Source: Chromobacterium phragmitis (lineage in GTDB: Bacteria; Pseudomonadota; Gammaproteobacteria; Burkholderiales; Chromobacteriaceae). From it: a DNA stretch of 64,000 bases. This document shows positions 25,751 to 38,178 of the stretch, in pieces. The notes beneath the pieces are model-generated. The model worked only from the letters and a program-made list of their open reading frames with translations, did no database searches and was not told the origin of the DNA. The stretch lies in assembly GCF_003325475.1 (NCBI RefSeq), contig NZ_CP029495.1, positions 2,356,001 to 2,420,000 of the forward strand, read 5' to 3'. Every line of letters starts with the position of its first letter. Position 1 is the stretch's first letter. The translations under genes and the position numbers were made by a program.

Positions 25751-28700
25751 ATGGACAGACAGCGCCGCCTGCAGGGCACATTGTATAAACCGGAATTCGA
25801 ACAAGACAGCTGCGGCTTCGGCTTGATCGCGCAATTGGACGACAAACCCAGCCACTGGCTGGTGGCCACCGCCATTTCCTCGCTGGCCAAGCTGACCCAC
25901 CGCGGCGCGGTGGCGGCGGATGGCAAATCCGGCGACGGCTGCGGCCTGCTGTTCAAGAAACCGGATGGCTTCCTGCGCGAAGTGGCGGCCGAAGCCGGCA
26001 TCGCCCTGAAGTCAGTGTACGCCGCCGGCCTGGTGTTCCACCACTCGGACAAGGCGACAGGCGAGCGCAGCCTGGCGCGCCTGCGCGAACATTTGGAGGC
26101 GCAGCAACTGGAAGTGGCCGGTTTCCGCGTAGTGCCGGTGGAGGTGGCCGCTTGCGGCGAAACCGCGCTGGCTTCCTTGCCCGCCATCTCCCAGGTGTTC
26201 GTGAACTGCCCGTTCGGCATGGATGAGCTGTCTTTCCAACGCCGGCTCTATATGGGTCGCCGCTTGGCTGAGAAAGCCAACAAGGAAGACGATCCCTGTT
26301 TCTATCTGCCCACGCTGTCGCCGCATACCCTCTCTTATAAAGGGTTGGTGACGCCGGAGAACCTGCCGCGTTTCTTCCTGGACCTGGCCGATCCGCGCTT
26401 CGAGTCCAGCCTGGCGGTGTTCCACCAGCGCTTCTCCACCAATACCTGGCCGCAGTGGAAGCTAGCCCAGCCCTTCCGCTTCCTCGCCCACAACGGCGAG
26501 ATCAATACGGTGCAGGGCAACCGCAATTGGGCGCGCGCGCGCGAGCGCATCATGGCTTCGCCGCACCTCGACATGGACACGGTGCGCCCCATCGTCCAGA
26601 CCGACGGTTCGGATTCGATGAGCCTGGACAATATGCTGGAAGGCCTGCTGATGGGCGGCATCCCGCTGTTCCGCGCGCTGCGCCTGTTGGTGCCGCCAGC
26701 CTGGCAGAATGTGGACAGCACCGACAAGGACCTGCGCGCCTTCTACGAATTCAACTCCATGCACATGGAACCGTGGGACGGCCCGGCCGGCATCGTGCTG
26801 ACCGACGGCCGCTACGCCGCCTGCATGCTGGACCGCAACGGCCTGCGACCAGCGCGCTGGGTGCTGACGAAGGATAATATTCTAACCATTGCCTCGGAAG
26901 TGGGCGTGTGGGATTACCGCGCCCAGGACGTGGTGCGCAAGGGCCGCGTCAAGCCAGGCCAACTGTTTGCCGCTGACCTGGTCAATGGCGAGCTGCTGAT
27001 GCCGGAAGACATCGACGCGCAGCTGAAAAGCGCCAAGCCCTACCGTCAGTGGATCAAGGACAGCGCCAAGTACCTGGAGCTGTCCATCGAGGACGACGCC
27101 GGCGTCGAGCCCTTGTCCAAGGACGAACTGGCCAAGCTGCAGAAAATGTTCAACCTGAGCCGCGAGGAGCGCGACCAGATCCTGCGCGTGCTGGCTGCGG
27201 ACGGCCAAGAGGCTGTCGGCTCCATGGGCGACGACACGCCGATGGCGGTGCTTTCGCAGCGCGTGCGCTCGCCGTTCGACTACTTGCGCCAGCAATTCGC
27301 CCAGGTGACCAACCCGCCCATCGATCCGATCCGCGAAGCGGTGGTGATGTCCTTGAACACCGTGTTCGGCCCAGAGCGCAATATGTTCGAGGAGAGCGCC
27401 GAGCACGCCAAGCGTCTGGAAGTGCGCAGCCCGGTGCTGAGCCACGAGAAGTTCACCCGCGTCACCACGCGGCCGGAGCCTTACCTGAAGGCCACCAATT
27501 TCGACCTGTGCTATGACCCGGCCGAAACCACGCTGAAAGACGCGATTGCCTGTCTGAGCCGCCACGTGGTGGAAGCGGTGCAGGAAGGGACCGTGGTGGT
27601 GGTGCTGTCCGACCGCCATGCCACCGGCGAGCGGCTGCCCATCCACGCGCTGTTCGCCACCGGCGCGGTGCATCACGCGCTGATCGACGCCGGCCTGCGC
27701 TGCAAGACCAATATCGTGGTGGAAACCGCCACCGTGCGCGACGCGCACCAGATGGCCTGCGTGCTGGGCTATGGCGCCACCGCGGTCTACCCCTACCTGG
27801 CTTACCAGACCATCATCGATCTGGTGAACAACGGCGAAGTGGACCTGCGTCCCAATGAGGCGCTGCAGCACTACCGCAAGGGCATCAACAAGGGCCTGCT
27901 CAAGGTGCTGTCCAAGATGGGCATCTCCACTATCGCGTCTTACCGCGGCGCGCAGCTGTTCGAGGCGGTGGGCATCCATGAGGAAGTGGTGGCGCAGTGC
28001 CTGAAGGGCACGGTGTCGCGCGTGTCCGGCGCCAATTTCGCCGACTTCGAGGCCGATCAGAAAAAGCTGGCCAAGCTGGCGTTCAATCCGATGCGCGGGC
28101 TGAACCAGGGCGGCCTGCTCAAATACGTGCACGGCGAGGAATATCACGCCTATAACCCGGACGTGGTGCAGCTGCTGCAAAAGGCGGTGCAGAACGACGA
28201 TTACCAGGCCTACCAGCAATACGCCGAGACGGTGAACACCCGCCCGGTGGCGATGTTGCGCGACCTGATGCAGCTGAAGCTGGCCGGCGAGCCGATTCCG
28301 CTGGACGAGGTGGAGCCGGTGGAGGCCATCGTCAAGCGCTTCGACTCGGCCGGCATGTCGCTGGGCGCATTGAGCCCGGAAGCGCACGAGGCATTGGCCA
28401 TCGCCATGAACCGCCTGGGCGGCCGCTCCAATTCAGGAGAGGGCGGCGAGGACCCGGCGCGCTACGGCACCGAGAAGATGTCCAAGATCAAGCAGGTGGC
28501 GTCCGGCCGCTTCGGCGTCACCCCGCACTACCTGGTCAACGCCGAGGTGCTGCAGATCAAGGTGGCGCAGGGCGCCAAGCCGGGCGAGGGCGGCCAGCTG
28601 CCCGGCGACAAGGTGTCCGGGCTGATCGCGCGGCTGCGCCACGCCAAGGAAGGCGTCAGCCTGATTTCGCCGCCGCCGCATCATGACATTTATTCCATCG

Positions 28701-30199
28701 AAGACCTGGCGCAGCTGATCTTCGACCTGAAGCAGGTGAACCCGTCCGCGCTGGTGTCGGTCAAGCTGGTGGCCGAGCCCGGCGTCGGCACCGTCGCCGC
28801 CGGCGTGGCCAAGGCTTACGCCGACCTGATCACCATCTCCGGCTACGACGGCGGCACCGGCGCCTCGCCGCTGACCTCGGTCAAATACGCCGGCTCGCCG
28901 TGGGAGCTGGGCCTGTCCGAAGCGCAGCAGGTATTGCGCGCCAACGGCCTGCGCGGCCGGGTGCGGGTGCAGACCGACGGCGGCCTGAAAACCGGCCTGG
29001 ACGTGGTCAAGGCCGCCATTCTGGGCGCGGAGAGCTTCGGCTTCGGCACCGGGCCGATGGTGGCGCTGGGCTGCAAATACCTGCGCATCTGCCACTTGAA
29101 CAACTGCGCCACCGGCGTGGCGACGCAGGAAGTCAAACTGCGCTCCAAGTATTTCACCGGCCTGCCGGACATGGTGGTCAACTACTTCCTGTTCATCGCC
29201 CGCGAAACGCGGGAATGGATGGCCAAGCTGGGCGTGCGCAGCATGGAAGAGCTGATCGGCCGCATGGACTTGATGGACGTGCAGGATGGCGAGAGCGAGC
29301 GCCAGGGCCGGCTGGACCTGAGCCCGCTGCTGTCGCAAGGCACCGTTCCGGACAGCGAGCCGCGCTTTTGCGTGTCGGACAGCAATCCGTCTTTCGACAA
29401 GGGCGAGCTGGCCGAGCAGATTCTGCGGGACGCGCTGCCGGCCATCCATAACAAGCAGATGCTGGAGCTGGCCTACCCGATCGAAAACACCCACCGCTCC
29501 ATCGGCGCGCGCTTGTCCGGCGAAATCGCCCGCGTGCATGGCGCGGCCGGACTGCCCTTCGGCTGTCTCAAGGTCAAGTTCAGCGGCAGCGCGGGCCAGA
29601 GCTTCGGCGTGTGGAACGCGGCCGGCCTGCATCTGGAGCTGGAAGGCGACGCCAACGACTACGTCGGCAAAGGCATGGCCGGCGGCCGCGTCACCATCTA
29701 CCCGCCCAAGGATGCGGGCTACCAGGCGAGCGAATCCATCATCATCGGCAACACCTGTTTGTACGGCGCGACGGGCGGCCAGCTGTTCGCCGCCGGCATC
29801 GCCGGCGAGCGCTTCGGGGTGCGCAACTCCGGCGCGCTGGCGGTGATAGAGGGCGCCGGCGACCACTGCTGCGAATACATGACCGGCGGCACCGTCATCG
29901 TGCTGGGCGAGACCGGCTACAACTTCGGCGCCGGCATGACCGGCGGCTTCGCCTTCGTTTATGACCCGCACGAGAAGTTCGCCTACCGCTACAACAATGA
30001 GCTGATCGACATCCACTTGATCAACGGCGAGGCGATGGGCATGTACCGCGCCTATCTGCTGGAGAAGATCGCCAAGCACGTGGAGCTGACTGGATCCGAA
30101 ACCGGCCGCGCGATGCTGCAGAACTTCGACGATTACGTGGACTATTTCTGGCTGGTGAAGCCCAAGGCAGCCAAGCTGGAAAGCCTGCTCAAAGACTAA
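25751..30199 (+). CDS. gltB: Glutamate synthase (NADPH) large subunit
   Basis: 1482 residues, normal for the alpha subunit. A 20-residue propeptide precedes Cys21 ([13 protein letters not shown]), the nucleophile of the class II glutaminase domain. The central and FMN-binding synthase domains follow ([36 protein letters not shown]), then the 3Fe-4S cysteines in [19 protein letters not shown] (about 1111-1129) and the C-terminal GXGXG beta-helix. Ammonia from glutamine is channelled to 2-oxoglutarate, giving two glutamates. gltD follows after 64 bases that hold a perfect 10-bp hairpin. Confidence 0.97.
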   Translation: MDRQRRLQGTLYKPEFEQDSCGFGLIAQLDDKPSHWLVATAISSLAKLTHRGAVAADGKSGDGCGLLFKKPDGFLREVAAEAGIALKSVYAAGLVFHHSDKATGERSLARLREHLEAQQLEVAGFRVVPVEVAACGETALASLPAISQVFVNCPFGMDELSFQRRLYMGRRLAEKANKEDDPCFYLPTLSPHTLSYKGLVTPENLPRFFLDLADPRFESSLAVFHQRFSTNTWPQWKLAQPFRFLAHNGEINTVQGNRNWARARERIMASPHLDMDTVRPIVQTDGSDSMSLDNMLEGLLMGGIPLFRALRLLVPPAWQNVDSTDKDLRAFYEFNSMHMEPWDGPAGIVLTDGRYAACMLDRNGLRPARWVLTKDNILTIASEVGVWDYRAQDVVRKGRVKPGQLFAADLVNGELLMPEDIDAQLKSAKPYRQWIKDSAKYLELSIEDDAGVEPLSKDELAKLQKMFNLSREERDQILRVLAADGQEAVGSMGDDTPMAVLSQRVRSPFDYLRQQFAQVTNPPIDPIREAVVMSLNTVFGPERNMFEESAEHAKRLEVRSPVLSHEKFTRVTTRPEPYLKATNFDLCYDPAETTLKDAIACLSRHVVEAVQEGTVVVVLSDRHATGERLPIHALFATGAVHHALIDAGLRCKTNIVVETATVRDAHQMACVLGYGATAVYPYLAYQTIIDLVNNGEVDLRPNEALQHYRKGINKGLLKVLSKMGISTIASYRGAQLFEAVGIHEEVVAQCLKGTVSRVSGANFADFEADQKKLAKLAFNPMRGLNQGGLLKYVHGEEYHAYNPDVVQLLQKAVQNDDYQAYQQYAETVNTRPVAMLRDLMQLKLAGEPIPLDEVEPVEAIVKRFDSAGMSLGALSPEAHEALAIAMNRLGGRSNSGEGGEDPARYGTEKMSKIKQVASGRFGVTPHYLVNAEVLQIKVAQGAKPGEGGQLPGDKVSGLIARLRHAKEGVSLISPPPHHDIYSIEDLAQLIFDLKQVNPSALVSVKLVAEPGVGTVAAGVAKAYADLITISGYDGGTGASPLTSVKYAGSPWELGLSEAQQVLRANGLRGRVRVQTDGGLKTGLDVVKAAILGAESFGFGTGPMVALGCKYLRICHLNNCATGVATQEVKLRSKYFTGLPDMVVNYFLFIARETREWMAKLGVRSMEELIGRMDLMDVQDGESERQGRLDLSPLLSQGTVPDSEPRFCVSDSNPSFDKGELAEQILRDALPAIHNKQMLELAYPIENTHRSIGARLSGEIARVHGAAGLPFGCLKVKFSGSAGQSFGVWNAAGLHLELEGDANDYVGKGMAGGRVTIYPPKDAGYQASESIIIGNTCLYGATGGQLFAAGIAGERFGVRNSGALAVIEGAGDHCCEYMTGGTVIVLGETGYNFGAGMTGGFAFVYDPHEKFAYRYNNELIDIHLINGEAMGMYRAYLLEKIAKHVELTGSETGRAMLQNFDDYVDYFWLVKPKAAKLESLLKD

Positions 30200-30209
30200 G
30201 CGCCCCTAG

Positions 30210-31679
<1,470 letters not shown>

Positions 31680-32377
31680 TTTTGCACGGTTATTGTCTTG
31701 TGCCGAAGATGTCTTGATGGCGAGCCGAGCGTCTTGGTGGCGCTCGGCGCAGTTGTCTTGAAGACATATTAGTGTAATAAAACAAGGAGTATTCAAGGTT
31801 CTGCCTTGCGTTTGTGCGCCATGTTATGATTTCAATGCTTATTGTCTGGTTTTGACATTTGATTACCCGTTTGGCTGGATGGCCGCAAAGATGCCAATAT
31901 GCTTGTGTGGGCGTCGATGCCGACGGTGATGGATTGGCTGTCGATGAGTGGGTTGCAGGATGATGTCGATGTCTTTGATGGCATTGGAGGGGGGGCGGCT
32001 GGGATTCCTGCCAAAAAGTTCGAAGCCCTCTTCCCCCTAATGGCCATTTTCTCTAGAATCCGTTGTCCATCGAAATGGAGGTGTCGCCGACCTTCAAATT
32101 CGACATGGCAAAAGAGGGGGCTGAGCAGAATATGCGCTTTTTGCAGCCTTCCGGTTGCACTCTCAAGGTGAGGTGGAATATGTTGAATATGATTTCGGCA
32201 TTTTCCGGCCCGAGATAGCTAGAAATGCCTGAGATGGGCGGCGTTTGAAATAATCCATGTTGAATTTGAACAGGGAAGGATATTGAGTTTGAGAGGCATG
32301 GCTTTCTTTGTTGACAACAATAAACTCGTCAATACCTGATCGGCTGGATTCGATAAGGAAGGGCGAGCGGTGCTGAC
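31680..32377 (+). other. Gene-poor, decayed-looking stretch between gltD and the polysaccharide block
   Basis: Nearly 700 bases without a convincing gene, AT-richer than its surroundings. It begins with a hairpin (GCCGAGCG 31724-31731 with CGCTCGGC 31741-31748, no U tract) and four GTCTTG copies (31695, 31711, 31731, 31755). A short EF-hand-like reading (DADGDG near 31915) is followed at once by a stop, and a 47-codon frame (32075-32218) with protein-like composition has no match I recognise. A weak inverted pair (CCCTCTTCCCCC near 32025, AAAGAGGGGGCT near 32111) could be a small-element trace. TTGACA at 32311-32316 is a perfect -35; the best -10, CCTGAT (32335-32340), is poor. Confidence 0.45.
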
Positions 32378-32417
32378 CAAGGCTCTCTGAATAGATAAGC
32401 CAGGGACAGGGTACTGA
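32378..32417 (+). promoter_or_regulatory. JUMPstart-like element leading the polysaccharide operon
   Basis: This 40-base stretch aligns to the enterobacterial JUMPstart consensus from end to end. It has a CTCT block at the same offset and an exact 10-base core TAAGCCAGGG (32395-32404). The ops-like part after it (GACAGGGTACTG) is diverged. It lies 40 bases before manC, where JUMPstart elements usually sit. In enterobacteria the site recruits RfaH, which lets polymerase read through long glycan operons. Function here is inferred. Confidence 0.6.
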
Positions 32418-32456
32418 AATTAGAAGTTGGTCAAATTGGCTGGGGGGATGGAAATC

Positions 32457-33899
32457 ATGATCAAGGTCGCACCCGTCATTCTTTGCGGCGGTTCTGGAAC
32501 TCGTTTGTGGCCACTTTCCAGGGCTGGCTTTCCTAAGCAGTTTCTATGTTTGAGCGGCCAGGATAGTCTGTTTCAGCAAGCTGCTCAGCGTTTGTCAAAT
32601 CTCGACGATCCCGACCTGAAAGTCGCGCCCCCGCTGATCGTGACTGGAGAGGAGCATCGCTTCCTCGCCGCGGAGCAACTGCGTGAAATCGGCATCGATT
32701 ACGCCGCCGCCTTGCTTGAGCCGGTTGGCCGCAATACGGCGCCGGCGCTGACTTTGGCCGCGTTGGCGGCGATGGAGAACGGCGAGGACCCGGTCTTGAT
32801 TGTCACCCCCGCCGATCAGATGGTGACTGATGGGGCGGCATTTTCAGCGGCGATGCAGTCGGCGATCAGGGAAGCCGCAAACGATTCGATCGTGATTCTT
32901 GGCGTGGTACCGGATCGTCCTGAAACGGGTTATGGCTATATTCAGGTCGAAAATGCCAGTGCAGGCAGCGGCGTTCAGGTTGTCAGGCGTTTCGTTGAAA
33001 AGCCAGACGAGGCAACGGCCCAGTCCTATCTGGTTGAGGGCGGGTATTTCTGGAATGCCGGCATGTTCGTGTTGAAAGCTTCTGTATGGCTGAAGGCGCT
33101 GGAACAGTTTCGCCGCGACATTCTGGATGCGACGCGTGCCGCGTGGGCCCACCGAGAAGCCGATGCGCAATTCATCAGGCCAGGTAAGGCAGAATTCGCG
33201 GACATTCCTGCGGACTCGGTCGACTATGCCGTCATGGAGCGTAGTCCGGGAAGTGGTTTCCCCATCAAAATGGTTCCGTTGGATGCGGGCTGGAGCGATT
33301 TGGGCGCGTGGGACGCCGTTTGGAAGGTTCTGCCCAAGGATGAGTCGGGGAACGCGCATGTCGGCGATGTGCTGGCAGTCGACAGCCGCAATACGCTGGT
33401 GCATGCAAACAGCAGGCTGGTGAGTCTGGTTGGCATGGAGGATGTCATCGTGATTGAGACATCCGATGCGGTTCTCGTCGTGAATCGCAGCTGCAGCCAG
33501 GACGTCAAGCACATCGTCAACACCTTGGGCCAGCAAAAGCGAGAAGAGTATGCGCTGCATCGCAAGGTGCACCGCCCCTGGGGCTGGTACGATAGCCTCG
33601 ACGAAGGCGGGCGTTTCAAAGTCAAGCGCATTCAGGTCAAGCCTAGGGCCAGCCTGAGCTTGCAAAAGCATCACCATCGCGCGGAACATTGGATCGTGGT
33701 CAAGGGCACAGCCGAGATCACCAATGGCGACAAGGTGATTCTTTTGACAGAAAATCAGTCGACCTACATTCCCTTGGGAGAGGTGCACCGGCTGGCCAAT
33801 CCCGGCTCCATCCCGTTGGAAATCATCGAAGTGCAGTCTGGCAGTTATTTGGGCGAAGATGATATCGTGCGTTTCGAAGACACCTACGGTCGCCAGTGA
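32457..33899 (+). CDS. manC: Bifunctional mannose-1-phosphate guanylyltransferase / mannose-6-phosphate isomerase
   Basis: 480 residues, the size of type II ManC/AlgA proteins. The start at ATG 32457 follows GGGGGGA; ATG 32448 and TTG 32427 are less likely. The nucleotidyltransferase motif is [25 protein letters not shown], with VEKP (FVEKPDE) for product binding. The C-terminal cupin isomerase domain carries [21 protein letters not shown] and the metal-binding [18 protein letters not shown]. It makes GDP-mannose from mannose-1-phosphate and interconverts mannose-6-phosphate and fructose-6-phosphate. First gene of the block; the stop overlaps the region before fcl. Confidence 0.94.
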   Translation: MIKVAPVILCGGSGTRLWPLSRAGFPKQFLCLSGQDSLFQQAAQRLSNLDDPDLKVAPPLIVTGEEHRFLAAEQLREIGIDYAAALLEPVGRNTAPALTLAALAAMENGEDPVLIVTPADQMVTDGAAFSAAMQSAIREAANDSIVILGVVPDRPETGYGYIQVENASAGSGVQVVRRFVEKPDEATAQSYLVEGGYFWNAGMFVLKASVWLKALEQFRRDILDATRAAWAHREADAQFIRPGKAEFADIPADSVDYAVMERSPGSGFPIKMVPLDAGWSDLGAWDAVWKVLPKDESGNAHVGDVLAVDSRNTLVHANSRLVSLVGMEDVIVIETSDAVLVVNRSCSQDVKHIVNTLGQQKREEYALHRKVHRPWGWYDSLDEGGRFKVKRIQVKPRASLSLQKHHHRAEHWIVVKGTAEITNGDKVILLTENQSTYIPLGEVHRLANPGSIPLEIIEVQSGSYLGEDDIVRFEDTYGRQ

Positions 33900-33904
33900 G
33901 CAGC

Positions 33905-34831
33905 ATGGACACAGATAGCAAGATTTTCGTAACCGGCCACCGCGGCATGGTGGGAAGCGCGCTCGTGCGGCGTTTGCATGCCGGCGGCTATGCGAACATT
34001 CTCACTGCCGGCCGCGCCGATCTGGATCTGCTGGATTCGCATGCGGTGCATGCCTATTTGGCTCGGGAAAAGCCGGACTACCTTTTCATCGCGGCCGCCA
34101 AGGTGGGGGGCATCCAGGCGAACAATCTCCAACGAGCCGACTTTATCTATCAGAACCTGATGATAGAGGCCAATCTCATTCATGGCGCGCATCTGGCCGG
34201 CGTGCAGCGGCTCATGTTTCTAGGCTCCAGTTGCATTTACCCGCGGGACTGCCCGCAGCCGATCAAGGAAGAGTATTTGCTGACCGGTTTGCTGGAGCAG
34301 ACCAACGAGCCCTATGCCATCGCCAAGATAGCGGGCATCAAGCTGGCTGAAAGCTACAATCGCCAATATGGCCGCCAATATGTCAGCGTGATGCCCACCA
34401 ATCTGTACGGTCCCAATGACAACTACGATCTGGCCAGCAGCCACGTGCTGCCGGCGTTGCTGCGCAAGGCGCATGAGGCCAGGCTGCGCGGCGACGAGTC
34501 CTGCGTGGTTTGGGGAAGCGGCGCGCCACGCCGCGAATTCCTTTATGTGGATGATTTGGCAGATGCCTGCGTGTATCTGATGGAGCAGGGATACGACGGC
34601 GATCTGGTCAATATCGGCACCGGCGAAGACGTCACCATCCGGGAGCTTGCCGAGATGGTGATGGCAACCGTGGGCTTCGACGGCCGCATCGATTTCGACA
34701 TGTCCAAACCAGACGGCACGCCGCGCAAGCTGCTGGATGTCGGCCGTCTGGCCGCGTTGGGCTGGCGCGCGCGCACGCCGTTGCGCGAAGGGCTCCGCTT
34801 GGCCTATGAAACCGCGCCCTTCCGAAACTGA
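33905..34831 (+). CDS. fcl: GDP-L-fucose synthase
   Basis: 308 residues from ATG 33905; a GTG at 33896 overlapping the manC stop is an alternative. SDR-extended enzyme: NADP loop [12 protein letters not shown], serine motif [11 protein letters not shown], catalytic Tyr-x3-Lys in [16 protein letters not shown], and [11 protein letters not shown]. It converts GDP-4-keto-6-deoxymannose, the Gmd product, to GDP-L-fucose by epimerisation and reduction. Here fcl precedes gmd, the reverse of the E. coli colanic-acid order. Confidence 0.92.
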   Translation: MDTDSKIFVTGHRGMVGSALVRRLHAGGYANILTAGRADLDLLDSHAVHAYLAREKPDYLFIAAAKVGGIQANNLQRADFIYQNLMIEANLIHGAHLAGVQRLMFLGSSCIYPRDCPQPIKEEYLLTGLLEQTNEPYAIAKIAGIKLAESYNRQYGRQYVSVMPTNLYGPNDNYDLASSHVLPALLRKAHEARLRGDESCVVWGSGAPRREFLYVDDLADACVYLMEQGYDGDLVNIGTGEDVTIRELAEMVMATVGFDGRIDFDMSKPDGTPRKLLDVGRLAALGWRARTPLREGLRLAYETAPFRN

Positions 34832-34853
34832 ACTTTGCGAAGAAAGAACAAGT

Positions 34854-35975
34854 ATGTCCAACAAGAAAGTCGCCCTTATCACCGGCATTACTGGCCAGGA
34901 CGGCGCTTATCTAGCTGAGTTCCTGCTGTCCAAAGGCTACGAGGTGCATGGCGTCAAGCGACGCACGAGTCTTTTCAATACCGACCGCATCGATCACTTG
35001 TATCAGGATCCCCATGATCCCGATCAGCGCTTCAAGCTGCACTACGGCGACCTGACCGACTCCACGAATCTGATTCGCATCGTCCAGCAAGTGCAGCCTG
35101 ACGAAATCTACAATCTGGCGGCGCAGAGCCATGTGGCTGTCAGCTTCGAGGAACCCGAATACACCGCCAACGCCGATGGGGTGGGCGCCCTGCGTTTGCT
35201 GGAGGCCATCCGCATCCTGGGTTTGGAGAAGAAGACCAAGTTCTACCAGGCGAGCACATCCGAGCTTTACGGCCTGGTGCAGGAAGTGCCGCAGAAGGAA
35301 AGCACGCCGTTTTATCCGCGCAGCCCCTATGCTGTGGCCAAGCTGTACGCCTACTGGATCACGGTGAACTATCGCGAAGCCTACGGCATGTACGCCTGCA
35401 ATGGCATTTTGTTCAACCACGAGAGCCCTATCCGCGGGGAAACGTTCGTCACGCGCAAGATCACGCGCGCCATCGCCCGCATCGCGCTGGGTTTGCAGGA
35501 CTGTCTCTACCTGGGCAACATGAGCGCCCTGCGAGACTGGGGGCATGCGCGCGACTATGTCGAAATGCAGTGGCTGATGCTGCAGCAAGACAAGCCCGAG
35601 GACTTCGTCATCGCCACCGGCGTGCAGTATTCGGTGCGCCAGTTTGTCGAATTCGCCGCCGCCGAACTCGGCATCGCCGTGGATTTTGAAGGCGAGGGCG
35701 CGGAGGAGATCGGCCGCGTGGCGGCCGTGAGCGGAGACAAGGCCAAGTGCAAGGTGGGCGATGTCATCGTCAGGGTCGATCCCCGCTATTTCCGTCCCAC
35801 CGAGGTCGAAACGCTGCTGGGCGATCCGACGCGTGCGGCGCAGAAGCTGGGCTGGACGCCCAGGACCACGCTGCGCGAATTGGTCAGCGAGATGGTCGTG
35901 AGCGATTACAAGGCGGCCTGCCGCGATCACATGGTCAAGCAGGCCGGTTTTAAGGCTTACGACTACAACGAGTAA
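34854..35975 (+). CDS. gmd: GDP-mannose 4,6-dehydratase
   Basis: 373 residues from ATG 34854, preceded by AGAAAGAA; an upstream frame start inside fcl is rejected. Signatures: [64 protein letters not shown] (Tyr-x3-Lys), [16 protein letters not shown] and [15 protein letters not shown]. It forms GDP-4-keto-6-deoxy-D-mannose, which can feed both Fcl (fucose) and the Per-like aminotransferase at 52.5 kb (perosamine). Confidence 0.96.
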   Translation: MSNKKVALITGITGQDGAYLAEFLLSKGYEVHGVKRRTSLFNTDRIDHLYQDPHDPDQRFKLHYGDLTDSTNLIRIVQQVQPDEIYNLAAQSHVAVSFEEPEYTANADGVGALRLLEAIRILGLEKKTKFYQASTSELYGLVQEVPQKESTPFYPRSPYAVAKLYAYWITVNYREAYGMYACNGILFNHESPIRGETFVTRKITRAIARIALGLQDCLYLGNMSALRDWGHARDYVEMQWLMLQQDKPEDFVIATGVQYSVRQFVEFAAAELGIAVDFEGEGAEEIGRVAAVSGDKAKCKVGDVIVRVDPRYFRPTEVETLLGDPTRAAQKLGWTPRTTLRELVSEMVVSDYKAACRDHMVKQAGFKAYDYNE

Positions 35976-35994
35976 CTCGACGCGGATGACGATC

Positions 35995-37005
35995 ATGAAA
36001 CTGCAGGGCAAGAAAATCCTCGTTACCGGCGCCGACGGCTTCATCGGCTCCCATCTCGTGGAGCACTTGGTGCGCCAGGGCGCCGACGTGCGCGCCTTCG
36101 TCTACTACAACAGCTTCAATAGCTGGGGATGGCTGGATCAGAGCCCGGAAGACATTCGCCGCTCGCTAGACGTGTTCGCAGGCGACATCCGCGATCCGCA
36201 TGGCGTGCGAACGGCCATGCAAGGGTGCGACGTAGTGCTGCATCTGGCCGCGCTGATCGCGATCCCCTACTCCTACCATTCGCCGGATACCTATGTCGAC
36301 ACCAACGTCAAAGGCACGCTCAACGTCGTGCAGGCGGCGCGCGATCTGGGCGTGGAGCGGGTGGTGCATACCTCGACGAGCGAGGTCTACGGCACGGCGC
36401 GTTTTGTCCCGATCACGGAGGAGCATCCGCTGCAGGGGCAGTCGCCGTATTCGGCCAGCAAGATCGGCGCGGACCAGATCGCGCAGAGCTTCTTCCTGTC
36501 GTTTGAGACGCCGGTGGCGACGATCCGCCCGTTCAATACTTATGGTCCGCGCCAGTCGGCGCGCGCCGTGATCCCGACGATCATCACCCAGATCGCCGCG
36601 GGCATGGACGAAATCAAGCTGGGCGCCATCCACCCGACACGCGATTTCAACTTCGTGCAAGATACCGTGCGTGGTTTCTGCGCGGTCGCCGAGTGCGACG
36701 CGGCGCTGGGCAAGGTGATCAATGTGGGGAGCAATTACGAGGTATCGGTAGGCGATACCGCCCGCCTGATCGCGGAGCTGATGGGCCGCGACGTACGCTT
36801 CACCAGCGACGAGCAGCGCCTGCGTCCGGCGGGGAGCGAGGTCGAGCGGCTGTGGGCCGATAACCGGCTGGCGCGCGAGCTGGCCGGTTGGGCGCCGGAG
36901 TATGCCGGCATAGACGGCCTGCGGCGCGGGTTGAAGGAAACGATCGACTGGTTCTCGGAACCGTCGAATCTGGGCCGCTACAAGGCCGGCAACTACAATA
37001 TCTGA
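35995..37005 (+). CDS. legB: LegB-type NDP-N-acetylglucosamine 4,6-dehydratase
   Basis: 336 residues from ATG 35995 (ATG 35986 also possible). Extended SDR: ILVTGADGFIGSHLVEHLVRQG, TSTSEVYGTARFVPITEEHPLQGQSPYSASKIGADQIAQSF (Ser, Tyr-x3-Lys), RPFNTYGPRQSARAVIPTII. The long HPLQGQSPYSASKIGAD block and TRDFNFVQDT are typical of LegB dehydratases that open the legionaminic acid route. The substrate may be GDP- or UDP-GlcNAc; the PtmE homologue downstream favours GDP. Followed 6 bases later by legC. Confidence 0.85.
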   Translation: MKLQGKKILVTGADGFIGSHLVEHLVRQGADVRAFVYYNSFNSWGWLDQSPEDIRRSLDVFAGDIRDPHGVRTAMQGCDVVLHLAALIAIPYSYHSPDTYVDTNVKGTLNVVQAARDLGVERVVHTSTSEVYGTARFVPITEEHPLQGQSPYSASKIGADQIAQSFFLSFETPVATIRPFNTYGPRQSARAVIPTIITQIAAGMDEIKLGAIHPTRDFNFVQDTVRGFCAVAECDAALGKVINVGSNYEVSVGDTARLIAELMGRDVRFTSDEQRLRPAGSEVERLWADNRLARELAGWAPEYAGIDGLRRGLKETIDWFSEPSNLGRYKAGNYNI

Positions 37006-37011
37006 GCCGCA

Positions 37012-38178
37012 ATGTCCTTTTCCGATTCCATCGTCGAGCGCATCCGCCACGTTGTTGGCGGCGGACGCGCGATGCTGCATGAACCCCTGCTCAAGGGCAA
37101 TGAGCTGGCCTATGTGACCGAATGCATCCAGACCGGCTGGGTGTCTTCGGTGGGGGCGTTCGTCGACCGGTTCGAACGCGATCTCGCCGCGTATACGGGG
37201 GCCGCGCACGCGGTGGTGGTCAGCAACGGCACCTCCGCCCTGCAGATCGCCTTGCACTTGGCCGGCGTGCGCCAGGACGACGAGGTGCTGGTGCCGGCGC
37301 TGTCCTTCGTCGCCACCGCCAATGCGGTGCGCCACAACGGCGCCTGGCCGCATTTCGTCGACAGCGAGACGCGCACGCTTGGCATCGATCCTGGCGCGCT
37401 TGACAAGCATCTGGACGAAATCGGAGAACGCCGCTGCGGCGAATTGTTCAACCGTTTGACCGGCAGGCGCATCAGCGTGGTGGTGCCGATGCATACCTTC
37501 GGGCATCCGGTCGACATGGCTGCCTTGAGCGAGGTGGCGGCGCGCCACGGGCTGGCGGTGGTAGAGGACGCTGCCGAGTCGCTGGGCAGCTTCGCTGATG
37601 GCCGGCATACCGGCAACGCCGGCGTTTGCGCGACGTTGAGTTTCAACGGCAACAAGATCGTCACCACCGGCGGCGGCGGCGCGATCATCACCAATGATCC
37701 AGAGCTGGCGCGTCGGGCCAAGCATTTGACGACGACCGCCAAGCAGCCCCATCCGTGGGCATTCTTCCACGACGAGGTCGCCTACAACTTCCGCCTGCCC
37801 AATCTGAACGCCGCGATGGGCTGCGCGCAGCTGGAGCGCATCGAGGCCTTCATCGACGCCAAGCGCGAGTTGACGCAGCGTTACCGGCAGGCGTTCGACG
37901 GTTTTGCCGGAGCCTCGCTGTTTCTTGAGCGTCCCGATACGCGGGCCAACTACTGGCTGCAGACCTTGATCCTGGCGGAAGACCGGTCCGAATCGAGGGA
38001 CGAAGTGCTGCAGGCGGCCAATGCCGCCGGCTTGATGACGCGACCCGTCTGGGAGTTGCTGAACACATTGCCGATGTATCGCGACTGCCCCGCCGCGCAG
38101 CTGCCGGTGGCGCGGGACCTTGCGCGGCGAATCATCAATATTCCGAGCAGTCCGCAATTGATCCTGGAGAGCTTGTGA
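37012..38178 (+). CDS. legC: LegC-family aminotransferase
   Basis: 388 residues, DegT/DnrJ/EryC1 fold. N-terminal LHEPLLKGNELAYVTECIQTGWVSSVGAFVDRFE, cofactor blocks VSNGTSALQIALHLAGV and VEDAAESLGSF, and the PLP lysine in FNGNKIVTTGGGGAI (Lys215). It should install the 4-amino group on the 4-keto-6-deoxy sugar made by LegB. The region HLDEIGERRCGELFNRLTGRRISVVVPMH is the longer insert seen in LegC compared with other DegT enzymes. The stop overlaps the neuC start by 4 bases. Confidence 0.87.
   Translation: MSFSDSIVERIRHVVGGGRAMLHEPLLKGNELAYVTECIQTGWVSSVGAFVDRFERDLAAYTGAAHAVVVSNGTSALQIALHLAGVRQDDEVLVPALSFVATANAVRHNGAWPHFVDSETRTLGIDPGALDKHLDEIGERRCGELFNRLTGRRISVVVPMHTFGHPVDMAALSEVAARHGLAVVEDAAESLGSFADGRHTGNAGVCATLSFNGNKIVTTGGGGAIITNDPELARRAKHLTTTAKQPHPWAFFHDEVAYNFRLPNLNAAMGCAQLERIEAFIDAKRELTQRYRQAFDGFAGASLFLERPDTRANYWLQTLILAEDRSESRDEVLQAANAAGLMTRPVWELLNTLPMYRDCPAAQLPVARDLARRIINIPSSPQLILESL

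Noticed and set aside
28433..30079. A 548-codon minus-strand frame opposite gltB
   Set aside because: Codon mirror of gltB; no family features and no ribosome site.
31895..31965. EF-hand-like DADGDG reading and a minus-strand frame starting like an IS110 transposase (ITVGID)
   Set aside because: Both are a few residues long, lie in overlapping frames and are interrupted; chance cannot be excluded.
36166..38157. A 663-codon minus-strand frame across legB and legC
   Set aside because: It spans two well-supported plus-strand genes, has Arg/Gln/His-rich low-information sequence and no motif.
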